A DNA stretch of 64,000 nt from an uncultured bacterium (GTDB taxonomy: Bacteria > Bacillota > Clostridia > Oscillospirales > Oscillospiraceae), in assembly GCA_947176765.1 (NCBI GenBank), contig CAMWRX010000004.1, positions 1-64,000 on the forward strand. Direction: 5' to 3'. Below are positions 36,076-44,242 of this stretch, in pieces. The first letter of the stretch is position 1; each line of letters opens with the position of its first letter. The notes under the pieces are model-generated. The model ran no database searches, was not told the DNA's origin, and worked only from the letters and a program-made list of their open reading frames with translations. A program made the translations under genes and the position numbers.

Positions 36076-36844
36076 GAGCGGCATGAGGGGTAGAAGATCC
36101 CTGTTCCCCAGCGTCTCCGTCAACACGCTGAAGATCGCGGGCGCGATTCTGCTGACCCTGTACTTTTTCAGCGCGGCGGTGATCCAAAACGGCATCCTTC
36201 ATGTGAACAACTATACCCCCGCCCAGCTCAACGAGCTGCTGGGAGGAGACCCCCAGGCCATGCTCTGGGCGGGCATCGCGTCGGTGGCGGAAATTGTCGG
36301 CATGATCGCCATTCCCATTTATGCCTACTTGCTGGTGCAGGGGGTGGAACACACCTCCAGCATTGGGAAATATGCCCTGTCTGTGCTGATTTTCGCCATA
36401 ATCTCCGAGGTGCCCTACGATCTGGCTGTCTACGGACAGGTATGGAGCTGGGAGACCCAGAACCCCCTTTGGGCGGTGTTCATCGCCCTCATCAGCCTGT
36501 GCCTAATGAAGTATGTGGAGGGGCGGGGAGCTGTCTCCTATGCGCTTGGCGCTGTGGCCGCCCTTGGCGGCTGCCTGTGGACCATCCTGATCAACTGCAA
36601 ATTCGGATGGGGCTTTGTGTTTATCGCCGCCGTCCTTTTCCTGCTGCGCAAATGGCGAACCCTGAGCCTGATCGCCGGAGTGGGCGCCAGTCTGGTGTAT
36701 ATCACCGCGGCCATGGGTTTTATCCTTATATCTATTTGCAACGGCGAACGTCGGGAGGATGAGAGCTGGGTGAGCAAATATGCCTACTATGCCTACTATC
36801 CGATTGTGCTGTTGCTGATGGCTCTTTGGGTGAAGATGCAGTAA
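36059..36844 (+). CDS. TraX-family membrane protein
   Basis: 261 residues from the ATG at 36059, which follows GGAGGAGG inside the end of the lacI-type gene (17-base overlap). About eight membrane segments. The signature is clear: IAIPIYAYLLVQGVEHTSSIGKYALSVLIFAIISEVPYDLA. TraX of plasmid F acetylates pilin; chromosomal relatives are presumed acyl or acetyltransferases of envelope glycans or proteins. The overlap couples it to the glucan regulator, but there is no evident functional link. Confidence 0.88.
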   Translation: MAAENESGMRGRRSLFPSVSVNTLKIAGAILLTLYFFSAAVIQNGILHVNNYTPAQLNELLGGDPQAMLWAGIASVAEIVGMIAIPIYAYLLVQGVEHTSSIGKYALSVLIFAIISEVPYDLAVYGQVWSWETQNPLWAVFIALISLCLMKYVEGRGAVSYALGAVAALGGCLWTILINCKFGWGFVFIAAVLFLLRKWRTLSLIAGVGASLVYITAAMGFILISICNGERREDESWVSKYAYYAYYPIVLLLMALWVKMQ

Positions 36845-36889
36845 ACACGCCTCAATCGATGTATCACAAAATTTAAAATGTGCTGTATG

Positions 36890-36916
36890 GGGCGGGAGTC
36901 AGATGTACTCCCGCCC
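36890..36916 (+). terminator. stem-loop after traX-like gene
   Basis: GGCGGGAGT / ACTCCCGCC with 7-base loop, followed by CTGCTTTG; T-run is weak. Confidence 0.55.
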
Positions 36917-37062
36917 TGCTTTGTACTGATATTCTGGCAGTTTCATTCTTCCAAAGAAAACCAGCGGCTGAAATTGAATACGCTTCCAAATCCTGCGGAT
37001 AATACAAAGGAAGCGATACAAAAATATGCCGTGCTCGCACGGCAAGACGCAGGAGGAAAACC

Positions 37063-37245
37063 ATGAAAGCGACTGGGATCGTGCGCCGCATCGACGATCT
37101 GGGCCGGGTGGTGATCCCCAAGGAGATCCGCCGCACTATGCGTATTCGCGAGGGCGACCCGTCACAGATAACATTGGAGCGGTGGGAGCGGTTCTGCTTT
37201 GGGATGATGGATCTGTCAAAACGGACGGGGTGGAGTTGTACATAG
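37063..37245 (+). pseudogene. AbrB/SpoVT-type regulator cut off after its DNA-binding start
   Basis: Begins with a textbook AbrB swapped-hairpin domain: MKATGIVRRIDDLGRVVIPK EIRRT, then REGDP. At that point, normal family members continue LEI(F/Y)T..., but here the sequence switches to unrelated SQITLERWERFC and ends after 60 codons. AGGAGG and a normal start are present. The break coincides with the start of repeat copy A, so insertion or recombination truncated the gene. Confidence 0.75.
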
Positions 37246-37314
37246 TGACGGAAAGATTTGGAGAGACCGTGTGAATTTGGGAAGGGTCAATTTGAGAAGC
37301 AAACCGCCGCAAAC
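37156..37314 (+). repeat. direct repeat, copy A (left edge of accessory segment)
   Basis: Aligns over about 150 bases with 49367-49511 in the same orientation. The final 41 bases (37274-37314) differ at only two positions. A partial ORF inside reads VLLWDDGSVKTDGVELYIV, suggesting it was once coding. Confidence 0.75.
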
Positions 37315-37343
37315 GCTTGGGGGACAAGCGCTTGCGGCGGTTT
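37301..37343. repeat. 19-base-arm inverted repeat at the left edge
   Basis: AAACCGCCGCAAACGCTTG, loop GGGGA, and its complement with one mismatch. Copy B of the direct repeat stops partway into the left arm. Confidence 0.7.
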
Positions 37344-37409
37344 GACTGTTCCAATGTTTTCAGAGAGGGCAGGAAAGCAACCATTAGACATGGTGCCTTT
37401 TGGCAACTG

Positions 37410-37754
37410 TTATTTGAAAATCCTTTGGCGCAGACTGGCTTTCAGGGCAAGGGCCGTATCATAAATAAGTATTTTTTCTTCATTGGAACAGTCGGACAGC
37501 AGCTCGGCCCATCTGGCGGTAAGAGAAAAAGGGTCATTGGTTTGGCTGCCGATTAAAAGACTGTCCACGGTTGTGTCCAGTGAATTAGCGATTCGAACCA
37601 GGGCTTCCAGGCTAACCTGCTTTTTTGCCCGCTCAATGCAGCTGATATACGAAACAGACAGTTCCACCTGTTCTGCCAAGAATGCCTGGCTCATCCGCCG
37701 CGTACGTCTTCGCACCTTGATTTGCCGCCCAACCATCTTGTAATTCACGCTCAT
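37410..37754 (-). CDS. XRE-family repressor of the mobile segment
   Basis: 114 residues from the ATG at 37754, with GGGAGG upstream; the track start is not supported. HTH: IKVRRRTRRMSQAFLAEQVELSVSYISCIERAKKQVSLEALVRIANSLDTTVD, closely resembling SinR-like regulators common on Clostridia mobile elements. The C-terminal 40 residues are helical. Divergent from the serine recombinase with a short inverted repeat between them, so it probably controls excision genes and itself. Confidence 0.9.
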   Translation of the reverse strand: MSVNYKMVGRQIKVRRRTRRMSQAFLAEQVELSVSYISCIERAKKQVSLEALVRIANSLDTTVDSLLIGSQTNDPFSLTARWAELLSDCSNEEKILIYDTALALKASLRQRIFK

Positions 37755-37854
37755 ATTGTGTTCCTCCCAAAGAAACCCTTCTGTGGGTGCTTTTTTGCGG
37801 GATGGGAGGTTCCCTTGACAAAAGGGCGTATTATTTTTCAAAAACCGGACTACA

Positions 37855-37870
37855 GGTCAAACTTTTGACC
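37855..37870. promoter_or_regulatory. likely operator between XRE and recombinase genes
   Basis: GGTCAAAC TTTTGACC, 7-base arms, in the divergent gap; a TTTTGA/17/TATACT promoter for the recombinase follows at about 37880-37910. Confidence 0.55.
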
Positions 37871-37943
37871 CGTGGTTCGTTTTGATTTCTCCCACCTGAC
37901 AGTATACTACTTTTGAACTGTTTTGTTTGAGGAGGAATATGCG

Positions 37944-39845
37944 GTGAAAATTACGGGGGAGCAGGATCAAAGCCCGCAGAATGAAACAGAGAGCACAGAA
38001 AAGCGCAATCCAAGTCCTTTAGATGAAAAGGAGAAGATAAGGGCGCGCTATGCGGGAACGGACGGTGTTACGCTCATACCAGCCCGTTTGCAGCCGGGGC
38101 TGTTGGAAGATATGCAGGAGAAGCGTGTGGCCGTATACGCCCGGGTGTCTACAGGCGACCCCAGGCAGACGTCCTCCTATGAGCTCCAGAAAAACCACTA
38201 TCAGGATGTGGTCAATCGTCACCCAGGCTGGAAGCTGGCCGGAATCTATGCGGACGAAGGAATTTCCGGCACATCCCTCCAGCACAGGGATGCCTTTGTG
38301 CGTATGATTGACGACTGTCGCGAGCACAAAATTGACCTTATTTTGACAAAAAGTGTATCCCGGTTTGCACGCAATGTTTTGGACTGTATCGGGTATGCCC
38401 GGGAGCTGGCCGCTTTGGATCCACCCATAGGGATACTGTTCGAGGCCGAGAATATCTACACATTGGATCGGAACAGTGAAATGAGCCTTTCCTTTGTTTC
38501 GACGCTGGCCCAGGAGGAGAGCCACAATAAGAGTGAGGTGATGAACGCCTCCATTGAGATGCGTTTTCGCCGGGGGATATTCCTCACACCGCCTCTGCTG
38601 GGATATGACCGGGATGAGGATGGAGCCCTTGTTGTCAATGAGGAGGAGGCCAAAACAGTCCGGCTTATCTTTTATATGTACTTATATGGATACACCTGCA
38701 CACAGATTGCGGATGCGTTGACCCAGTTGGCCCGCCCGACGAAGAATGGCAGTACCGTATGGTCTGCGGGGAGCGTTCTGGGCATTTTGCAGAACGAACG
38801 TCACTGCGGAGACGTGCTGGCCCGCAAGACCTGGACACCCAGCTACTTGAACCACAGGTCAAGAAAGAACCGCCAGGATCGAAACCAATACTATCAGGGC
38901 AGGCACCATGCCGCAATCATATCTCGGAATGATTTCATCGCAGTCCAACGGTTGATCCGAAATGCGAAATATGGAAACAGAGGGTTTTTACCGGAGCTGG
39001 AGGTAGTATCGCAGGGCGCTTTAAAGGGCTTTGTACTGGTGCATCCCCGCTGGGCAGGGTTTCAAGTGCGGGATTATCTGATGGCCTCGGCCAGTGTGGA
39101 ACCTGCGAATCAGAAAGAGGATCAGAATGAGATTGAAGTGTCGGTTCAGGCTGGGGACTTTGATTATCGGGGGTATGAGGTGGCCAGAGGTCAGTTTTTT
39201 GATGTGGCGCAAAAGCTCTGCGTTACCTTTTCCTCAGACGAACTGTCTTTCAGCACCAGCTGCGTTCGCAAATTGCCGGATAGCCTGTATGTGGAGCTGC
39301 TGATCCATCCATACCGGCGGCTTCTGGCGGTGCGCCCCAGCGTGAAAGGGAACCGGAGAGCAATCCGATGGGCAAAGTCGGTAGACGGCCTTGCCTACAG
39401 CCGAAGTACCAGCGGACGGGCCTTTCTGCCCAGCCTTTTCACAATGCTGGGGTGGGACAAGACCTGCAAGTACCGGGTGCAGGGGATCCGGTATACTATT
39501 GGGACAGGCTCAGTCCTGCTGTTTAATTTAGAGGATACGGAGGTTTTTGTTCCCAAAGACCAATTTCCCGGGGAGAATGATGGGGCCAAATCCCTTGTGC
39601 CGGATTTGGGGGCAAAAGCTGCGGCCTATCCGGCGGACTGGGCGCAGGGTTTTGGAGAAAACTACTACTGCCACCGTGAAATGAGAACGCTGTCTGCCTT
39701 TGGCCTTCAAGACAACTGGGAGTTGCAAGAAGATATCTCAGCTTTTCAAGGCGAAACCTCCATCAGAGCGATAAGCCAGGAGACGCTTCAGACCGAAATT
39801 GCGAAGTTGATTCAAGAAATGAAACAGGAGAATTCAAATGAATGA
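37944..39845 (+). CDS. large serine recombinase with extra C-terminal domain
   Basis: 633 residues from the GTG at 37944, 8 bases after AGGAGG. The catalytic domain has VAVYARVSTGDPRQTSSYELQ (Ser nucleophile), GISGTSLQHRDAF and LILTKSVSRFARN. The recombinase domain (LLGYDRDEDGALVVNEEEAKTVRLIF) follows. The usual zinc-ribbon cysteines are missing in the QGRHHAAIISRNDF part. From about residue 370 an additional domain (YRGYEVARGQFFD...KLPDSLYVELLIHPYRRLLAVRP) is found that recurs in the next gene. Acts as integrase/excisionase of the element. Confidence 0.92.
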   Translation: MKITGEQDQSPQNETESTEKRNPSPLDEKEKIRARYAGTDGVTLIPARLQPGLLEDMQEKRVAVYARVSTGDPRQTSSYELQKNHYQDVVNRHPGWKLAGIYADEGISGTSLQHRDAFVRMIDDCREHKIDLILTKSVSRFARNVLDCIGYARELAALDPPIGILFEAENIYTLDRNSEMSLSFVSTLAQEESHNKSEVMNASIEMRFRRGIFLTPPLLGYDRDEDGALVVNEEEAKTVRLIFYMYLYGYTCTQIADALTQLARPTKNGSTVWSAGSVLGILQNERHCGDVLARKTWTPSYLNHRSRKNRQDRNQYYQGRHHAAIISRNDFIAVQRLIRNAKYGNRGFLPELEVVSQGALKGFVLVHPRWAGFQVRDYLMASASVEPANQKEDQNEIEVSVQAGDFDYRGYEVARGQFFDVAQKLCVTFSSDELSFSTSCVRKLPDSLYVELLIHPYRRLLAVRPSVKGNRRAIRWAKSVDGLAYSRSTSGRAFLPSLFTMLGWDKTCKYRVQGIRYTIGTGSVLLFNLEDTEVFVPKDQFPGENDGAKSLVPDLGAKAAAYPADWAQGFGENYYCHREMRTLSAFGLQDNWELQEDISAFQGETSIRAISQETLQTEIAKLIQEMKQENSNE

Positions 39846-40560
39846 TCAAAAAGAGACCGCTGGCCTGCCACGTCCCGAAAGGTCGAATACCCCTTTGGAT
39901 GACAAAGAGCTATTCAGCTATCAAGGGTATCAGGTGGTGCGCAGGGAATTTTTGGCCCACGTCCAGGAACCGGCCATCACGTTCAGCCGGTATCAGATTT
40001 CTGTCAACGCCGCCTGCCTCAAAAAGCTACCACAGGTGGATTATGTGCAGGCTTTGGTTAATTCAGATACGAAAAAGTTGGTTCTCCGCCCCTGTGGGGA
40101 GGATGAAAAGGACTCTTTCCCATGGCGCTCCAACAGCAAGTCAGGGCGTCGGCCCAAACGGATCACCTGCCGGGTCTTTTACGCGAAAATTATGGAGCTG
40201 ATGGGCTGGGGAGGAGAGCTGCGGTACAAGCTGTTGGGGAAGCTGATTCGTTCCAATGAGGAGCAGCTCCTGCTGTTTGATTTGACGCAGCCCCAGATTT
40301 TTCAATATGCAGTTGTGGAGCAAGGCATCTGCAAAAGCAGCAAAGCACCAATATTTCCTGCGGAATGGAAGAACCAGTTTGGGCTCTCGGTGGAGGAGCA
40401 TCGCCGCTGCCTACAGATTGACCTGTTCCACGGATATGCGGTATTTGGCGTCCGTGTACCCAAGCCTCCCCTCCCTCATGAACCGCCGGAGGAGGGGCTA
40501 AGCACCGTGGAACAATGGATGACAGCCGAACGAAGGGATGGTGCGGAAGGTGTGCCGTGA
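39838..40560 (+). CDS. recombinase-associated protein repeating the recombinase C-terminal domain
   Basis: 240 residues, starts 8 bases before the recombinase stop. Residues 25-170 mirror the upstream protein's C-terminal region: YQGYQVVRREFL, LKKLPQVDYVQALVNSDTKKLVLRP, then an FYAKIMELMGWGGELRYKLLGKLI segment matching SLFTMLGWDKTCKYRVQGIRY. No catalytic serine domain. Likely a DNA-binding or synapsis partner of the recombinase that arose by duplication. No defined family name is claimed. Confidence 0.75.
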   Translation: MNDQKETAGLPRPERSNTPLDDKELFSYQGYQVVRREFLAHVQEPAITFSRYQISVNAACLKKLPQVDYVQALVNSDTKKLVLRPCGEDEKDSFPWRSNSKSGRRPKRITCRVFYAKIMELMGWGGELRYKLLGKLIRSNEEQLLLFDLTQPQIFQYAVVEQGICKSSKAPIFPAEWKNQFGLSVEEHRRCLQIDLFHGYAVFGVRVPKPPLPHEPPEEGLSTVEQWMTAERRDGAEGVP

Positions 40561-41491
40561 ATTCTGCCAACAGCTCATTGTGGAGGAAGAATTCCGCAGA
40601 TTGGAGCAGCCTGTGGAGAATGACGTACAGCAGGCCCTCGAGCGGGAATTGCTTGAAAACCGCTGTCAAAACGAGGTCAATCTGTGGGGGCGCATTATCC
40701 TGGAAGGTTTTCTTTGCTATCAGCTTTGCCTGAAACATGAGCTGCCGGTTCGCACCCGACAGATTCCGGTTCGCAACCGGCGGGAGGCATTGACCTGGGC
40801 CTGTGCGGCGCAGCTCAGACGGAGCGACCTGAAACCGGAAATGAGGCTCTATCTGATCGGAAAACGTTATTCGATTGAAAAAGGTGTGCCTGGGCGTCGT
40901 TCATCCCAGCTATCGGACATTGTGGCCCAGTCCCAGCCCGAGGAGGGGGAAAGGTTCGTCCCGGGCAGTACGGCAATCCGCCTGGGTGAAGAATATGGCT
41001 TTGGGCGCTATGCAATTACACGATACGGAGTCTATGCGGAATCGATTGACCAATTGTTCCGAACGGCGCCGCAATTAGCCGCGCTTATTCTGTCAGGCAT
41101 GCTCGAGATGACGCAGAAGGATGTGATCCGCGTATCGCAGCTGCCGGACCAGGTCTTGCGGAAGGCAGAGGAAAATCCTGAGAAGTTTGTGCTTCAGAAT
41201 GGATGGCGAAGGAGAAAACGAGGACGGCCGCCTGCGTATGACGGACAGCGGTCTGCCCCTGAGTTCTCCCAGCAAATGCTGGTCAAGCAAATGCCGAGCT
41301 ATGACCCGGACGCGGAGGTATCTGGGCTGACGCTTACGATCCCATCCTGGATCAGTTCCATTCAGCGAACTCATGCCGCGGCGGAGCTTTCTGCCATCTC
41401 CCCCAGCGCCTTGGAGCGGCTGGCGGCGCAGCTTCTCTGCCTGACGCAAAGTGCGGAACAATTGATGAGCGCCATTAAGGAGGTCTTATAG
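40538..41491 (+). CDS. unknown element protein, possibly ParB/plasmid-partition related
   Basis: 317 residues overlapping the previous gene by 23 bases. Mostly helical and basic. The stretch LTWACAAQLRRSDLKPEMRLYLIGKRYSIEK is similar to segments of ParB-like phage and plasmid proteins, and RRRKRGRPP is an AT-hook-like basic patch near residue 227. The next gene, overlapping by one base, has a ParB-like domain, so the two may act together in DNA handling. Assignment is tentative. Confidence 0.6.
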   Translation: MVRKVCREFCQQLIVEEEFRRLEQPVENDVQQALERELLENRCQNEVNLWGRIILEGFLCYQLCLKHELPVRTRQIPVRNRREALTWACAAQLRRSDLKPEMRLYLIGKRYSIEKGVPGRRSSQLSDIVAQSQPEEGERFVPGSTAIRLGEEYGFGRYAITRYGVYAESIDQLFRTAPQLAALILSGMLEMTQKDVIRVSQLPDQVLRKAEENPEKFVLQNGWRRRKRGRPPAYDGQRSAPEFSQQMLVKQMPSYDPDAEVSGLTLTIPSWISSIQRTHAAAELSAISPSALERLAAQLLCLTQSAEQLMSAIKEVL

Positions 41492-42309
41492 TGGATAATC
41501 CCTTTGTCCCCAACGTGCATTTTGAGCAGATCCCCATTAAGAATCTGGTATCTAATCAGGAATACCAGCGGAATATCTCTGTCGGGCATGTCCGCCGCGC
41601 AGCGGCAAATTTTGATCTGCATCAAATCAATCCCGTCAAGGTCAGCCGGCGGGCCGGCATCAATTATGTGTTCAATGGTCAGCACACCATTGAGATTGTG
41701 GCGCTGGTTTCCGGTTCCCGGGATACGCCCGTCTGGTGTATGATCTATGACGATCTGGAATACAGTCAAGAGGCGGACATTTTTGCCAACCAGCTGAAAT
41801 ATGTCAAACCGCTTCTTCCCTATGAGATATTCATGGCCAATATTGAGGCCGGAAATGATAAGCAGCTGATCATTAAATCCCTGGTGGAATCCTATGGTTT
41901 GAAGCTGTCGCCGAGCAAAAACATTGGATGCATTTGTGCAATCGCAACAGTGGAGGCAATCTTTGATAAATATGGATTCCAGGTTTTAGACCGTGTTTTG
42001 CTTTTGTGCATCGGAACCTGGGAGGGCGATGCCGATTCTTTCAGCGGGAATATGCTGAACAGTATTGCCAGATTGGTCGATACATATGATGAATCGCTCA
42101 GGGACGACAGCTTCAAAGAGCGATTGGGCAGATATTCCGTGCGGGAGATCAGCAGGACAGCCAAAGAGCGGGGTGGCGGTACGCTTGGATACGCAGAAGC
42201 CATTTTGAATCTCTATAACAAAAAGATGCGCAATACGCTGCCTATCTCTGCTCTCTATACAAAAAGAGTTCCAACAAAAGCGGCTGAGGAGATAATTGAT
42301 AACGATTAA
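41491..42309 (+). CDS. ParB-like nuclease-domain protein
   Basis: 272 residues from a GTG with AAGGAGG 7 bases before it. N-terminal 110 residues follow the ParB/Srx pattern: IPIKNLVSNQEYQRNISVGHVRRAAANFDLHQINPVKVSRR followed by YVFNGQHTIEIV, the nucleotide-binding GQH motif. The remainder is helical and not recognised. It closes the four-gene recombinase operon. Family function is DNA or nucleotide binding; its role in the element is inferred. Confidence 0.8.
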   Translation: MDNPFVPNVHFEQIPIKNLVSNQEYQRNISVGHVRRAAANFDLHQINPVKVSRRAGINYVFNGQHTIEIVALVSGSRDTPVWCMIYDDLEYSQEADIFANQLKYVKPLLPYEIFMANIEAGNDKQLIIKSLVESYGLKLSPSKNIGCICAIATVEAIFDKYGFQVLDRVLLLCIGTWEGDADSFSGNMLNSIARLVDTYDESLRDDSFKERLGRYSVREISRTAKERGGGTLGYAEAILNLYNKKMRNTLPISALYTKRVPTKAAEEIIDND

Positions 42310-42373
42310 CTGGTGCATATTGCTTAGTGATGGCAAACAATACCGAATGATTTGATCGTTTAGCCAGAAAAGC

Positions 42374-42414
42374 AAAAGCGGTCTGCCTGGCGGAAATCCA
42401 GGCAGACCGCGAAA
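42374..42414. terminator. terminator between ParB-like operon and the opposite HTH gene
   Basis: Perfect 13-base arms GCGGTCTGCCTGG / CCAGGCAGACCGC, 7-base loop; CTTTTGCTTTT follows on the minus strand. Confidence 0.8.
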
Positions 42415-42447
42415 ACAGGAGAAAGGATAATGGCAACGACACCAGTA

Positions 42448-42696
42448 CTATAAAATGACCCATCTCCCTTTTTGACTGGAACCTTCTCTTTTAATAATGC
42501 CGGCTTTCTTCATAGATTCCATGTAATATTTGACAGCGCTGTATTTCTCCCCAAGTTGTGCTGCAATTTTTTTCTGTGAAAGTGAAGGGTTCTCATCAAT
42601 GACGCCTAATATGCGGGACACTAAGTCAGTGGCATCTTGGTTAGCTTGGTTAGTAGCTTGGTTAGTATTACTAACCAAGCTCTTGAACATGACCAT
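42448..42696 (-). CDS. small winged-helix protein (possible fragment of an ATP-binding HTH protein)
   Basis: 82 residues from the ATG at 42696. N-terminal NTNQATNQANQD repeat, then a winged helix: LVSRILGVIDENPSLSQKKIAAQLGEKYSAVKYYMESMKKAGIIKREG. This arrangement is normally the C-terminal end of AlbA/RecG-like ATP-binding proteins, so it may be a stranded fragment. There is no clear ribosome site, and a perfect palindrome lies inside its first codons. It starts 15 bases after the previous gene's stop. Confidence 0.55.
   Translation of the reverse strand: MVMFKSLVSNTNQATNQANQDATDLVSRILGVIDENPSLSQKKIAAQLGEKYSAVKYYMESMKKAGIIKREGSSQKGRWVIL
42655..42681. repeat. 27-base perfect palindrome plus direct TTGGTTAG repeats
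   Basis: Arms AGCTTGGTTAGTA / TACTAACCAAGCT around one base; two more TTGGTTAG copies precede it in tandem at 42638-42654. Confidence 0.75.
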
Positions 42697-42710
42697 ACTG
42701 AGATGGATAA

Positions 42711-43718
42711 TCACAAAATCGCTTCGCCGCCCCAAACCTGGGCCTGCGTGATCGCCAGAACGGTTTCGGTAGGAATACCGGCGATCTCGTCACCAAAAAT
42801 CGCTTGCAGATTTCCAACCCTCATCATGCTGGCAAGCCGGGATCTTGCCGCGGCGGCGGAAAGCAGATCGGAGGCCTGCATACGCCGCTGGATTTGCTTC
42901 TCTACCGCCAGCTTCATAAACTCGGCGTGGCGGGCCATACGCAGATCCCACCAGCTTTCTTTATCGTCAGAGCCGCTCTTGGAGTAGGTAATCTCACCGC
43001 CCGCACTGGAGGAACAGGCGTTACAGATATTCCCATCCTCACCGATGGCGACGGCCTGGGACATATCCCATGTACTTCCGGGCATCATTGCCTCGTTTCG
43101 CGCTACATCAAAGGCAAACCAGGTGTCGATCTTCGCAAAAATCTCCTGGGCGTAGGCCGGGTCTTGCTCCATGCGCTCCTGCACCTTGGGGTGAATGACC
43201 ACCGCCTTGCTCCCAGGCGGGACGCTGCCCAGAGCGCGGATCTCTTTCGGAGCGGTAAACCTGCCGTCAATGGACCCGTAGAAAGGATTGGCCCCGGTGG
43301 GCTGCCAATTCTCCAGCGTTTCCTTTGCTTTGTCCCCGTCCTGGTACAACAGGTAATGGGGGTAGTCGTTCCTCGTTTTCCAATAGCCGCTGCTGGCGTC
43401 AAAGACATGATAGTGGATGTTGGGATATTTGGCTTTCAGCATCGTTTCCAGGGAAGGGGCCTCCGCTGCTTCCACGCCCTCTGTTTTAATCTGTCCGGCA
43501 GTCCGCACCGACAAATCCATCATCAGGCTTGTGGGCAGGCCCGCCATACCCATGAGGCCGCTCATGCCGGTGGTCAGCGTATCCGTTCTGCGGCCGCTGG
43601 TCTGCGCCGCCATGGCGAGAAAGCTGCTGGCTTGTGCCCCGGAATGCTTTGTCTCACGGGTTTTTGTGGGGGTGCTATATGTCTGCGTCCCATAACTCGG
43701 TTGAATCGTATTGCTCAA
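42711..43718 (-). CDS. unknown protein co-transcribed with the LytTR system
   Basis: 335 residues, not named. The first 60 residues are Ser/Thr/Gln/Gly-rich and low in structure (SYGTQTYSTPTKTRETKHSG), then MAGLPTSLMMDLSVRTAGQ. The middle has IHYHVFDASSGYWKTRNDYPHYLLYQ and a 'GSIDGRF' stretch; a CNAC pair lies near residue 230. The C-terminus is helical and basic (EKQIQRRMQASDLL). I see no signal peptide. It follows its partner by 14 bases and likely forms a functional pair with it. Confidence 0.75.
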   Translation of the reverse strand: MSNTIQPSYGTQTYSTPTKTRETKHSGAQASSFLAMAAQTSGRRTDTLTTGMSGLMGMAGLPTSLMMDLSVRTAGQIKTEGVEAAEAPSLETMLKAKYPNIHYHVFDASSGYWKTRNDYPHYLLYQDGDKAKETLENWQPTGANPFYGSIDGRFTAPKEIRALGSVPPGSKAVVIHPKVQERMEQDPAYAQEIFAKIDTWFAFDVARNEAMMPGSTWDMSQAVAIGEDGNICNACSSSAGGEITYSKSGSDDKESWWDLRMARHAEFMKLAVEKQIQRRMQASDLLSAAAARSRLASMMRVGNLQAIFGDEIAGIPTETVLAITQAQVWGGEAIL

Positions 43719-43732
43719 ATTGGTTCCCTCCT

Positions 43733-44242
43733 TTAGCTTCGCCGAGAGACTACCATGTGCTGGCGGCGGTATGCGTCGTTGTCCTTTTGGCGCAGCTCGC
43801 TCTCTACCTGTGCCAGTTTCGCTTCCAATCCCTTCTTTTTTGTCTCGTCCGTCTCGGAACTGATCTGCCGTTCCAACTGCTCCTTTTTCTTTTTCAGCTT
43901 TTCGATCTCGCGGTCAACCTTGTCCGTATTGCCGGTGCAGGTTTCCGCCTTTTTGCCGCCGGCCTTCTCTTTGGGCGCATCGGCGGCTTTGGGTTCCGGG
44001 TTGCCCGCGCCCTCATCCCGTTCCGGGTCGTCAAAGTAAACCTTGGGCTGGCCGTTTTCGTCCTTTCCAAGATAGTAGCGGCCGGACGGCTCCCGCTTTT
44101 CTTCCGGGACGTACTCATCCATCATGGGCTTTTGAGGGTGGGCAGGGGCGCCGCTGTCAGGCCGCTGAACGGCCGGGGCTTCTTTGACTCCGGCGGCCTG
44201 CGCCGCACTGAGGCCTAAACCGGAAATTGGTTGAATCATCAT
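43733..44242 (-). CDS. unknown coiled-coil protein of the LytTR operon
   Basis: 169 residues from the ATG at 44242, 8 bases after AAAGGAG. It starts MMIQPISGLGLSAAQAAG, carries a short YYLGKDENGQPKVYFDD block, then an acidic/Pro/Lys linker and a long charged coiled coil (KVDREIEKLKKKKEQLERQISSETDETKKKGLEAKLAQVESELRQ), ending in a basic RRQHMVVSRRS. The single Cys lies just before the coil. Starts overlap the kinase gene's end (ATGATGA). Could be a scaffold or secreted substrate; function unknown. Confidence 0.78.
   Translation of the reverse strand: MMIQPISGLGLSAAQAAGVKEAPAVQRPDSGAPAHPQKPMMDEYVPEEKREPSGRYYLGKDENGQPKVYFDDPERDEGAGNPEPKAADAPKEKAGGKKAETCTGNTDKVDREIEKLKKKKEQLERQISSETDETKKKGLEAKLAQVESELRQKDNDAYRRQHMVVSRRS

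Noticed and set aside
42655-42681. Palindrome as the attachment site of the serine recombinase
   Set aside because: It lies inside the segment, about 3 kb past the recombinase, and no second copy was seen at an edge.
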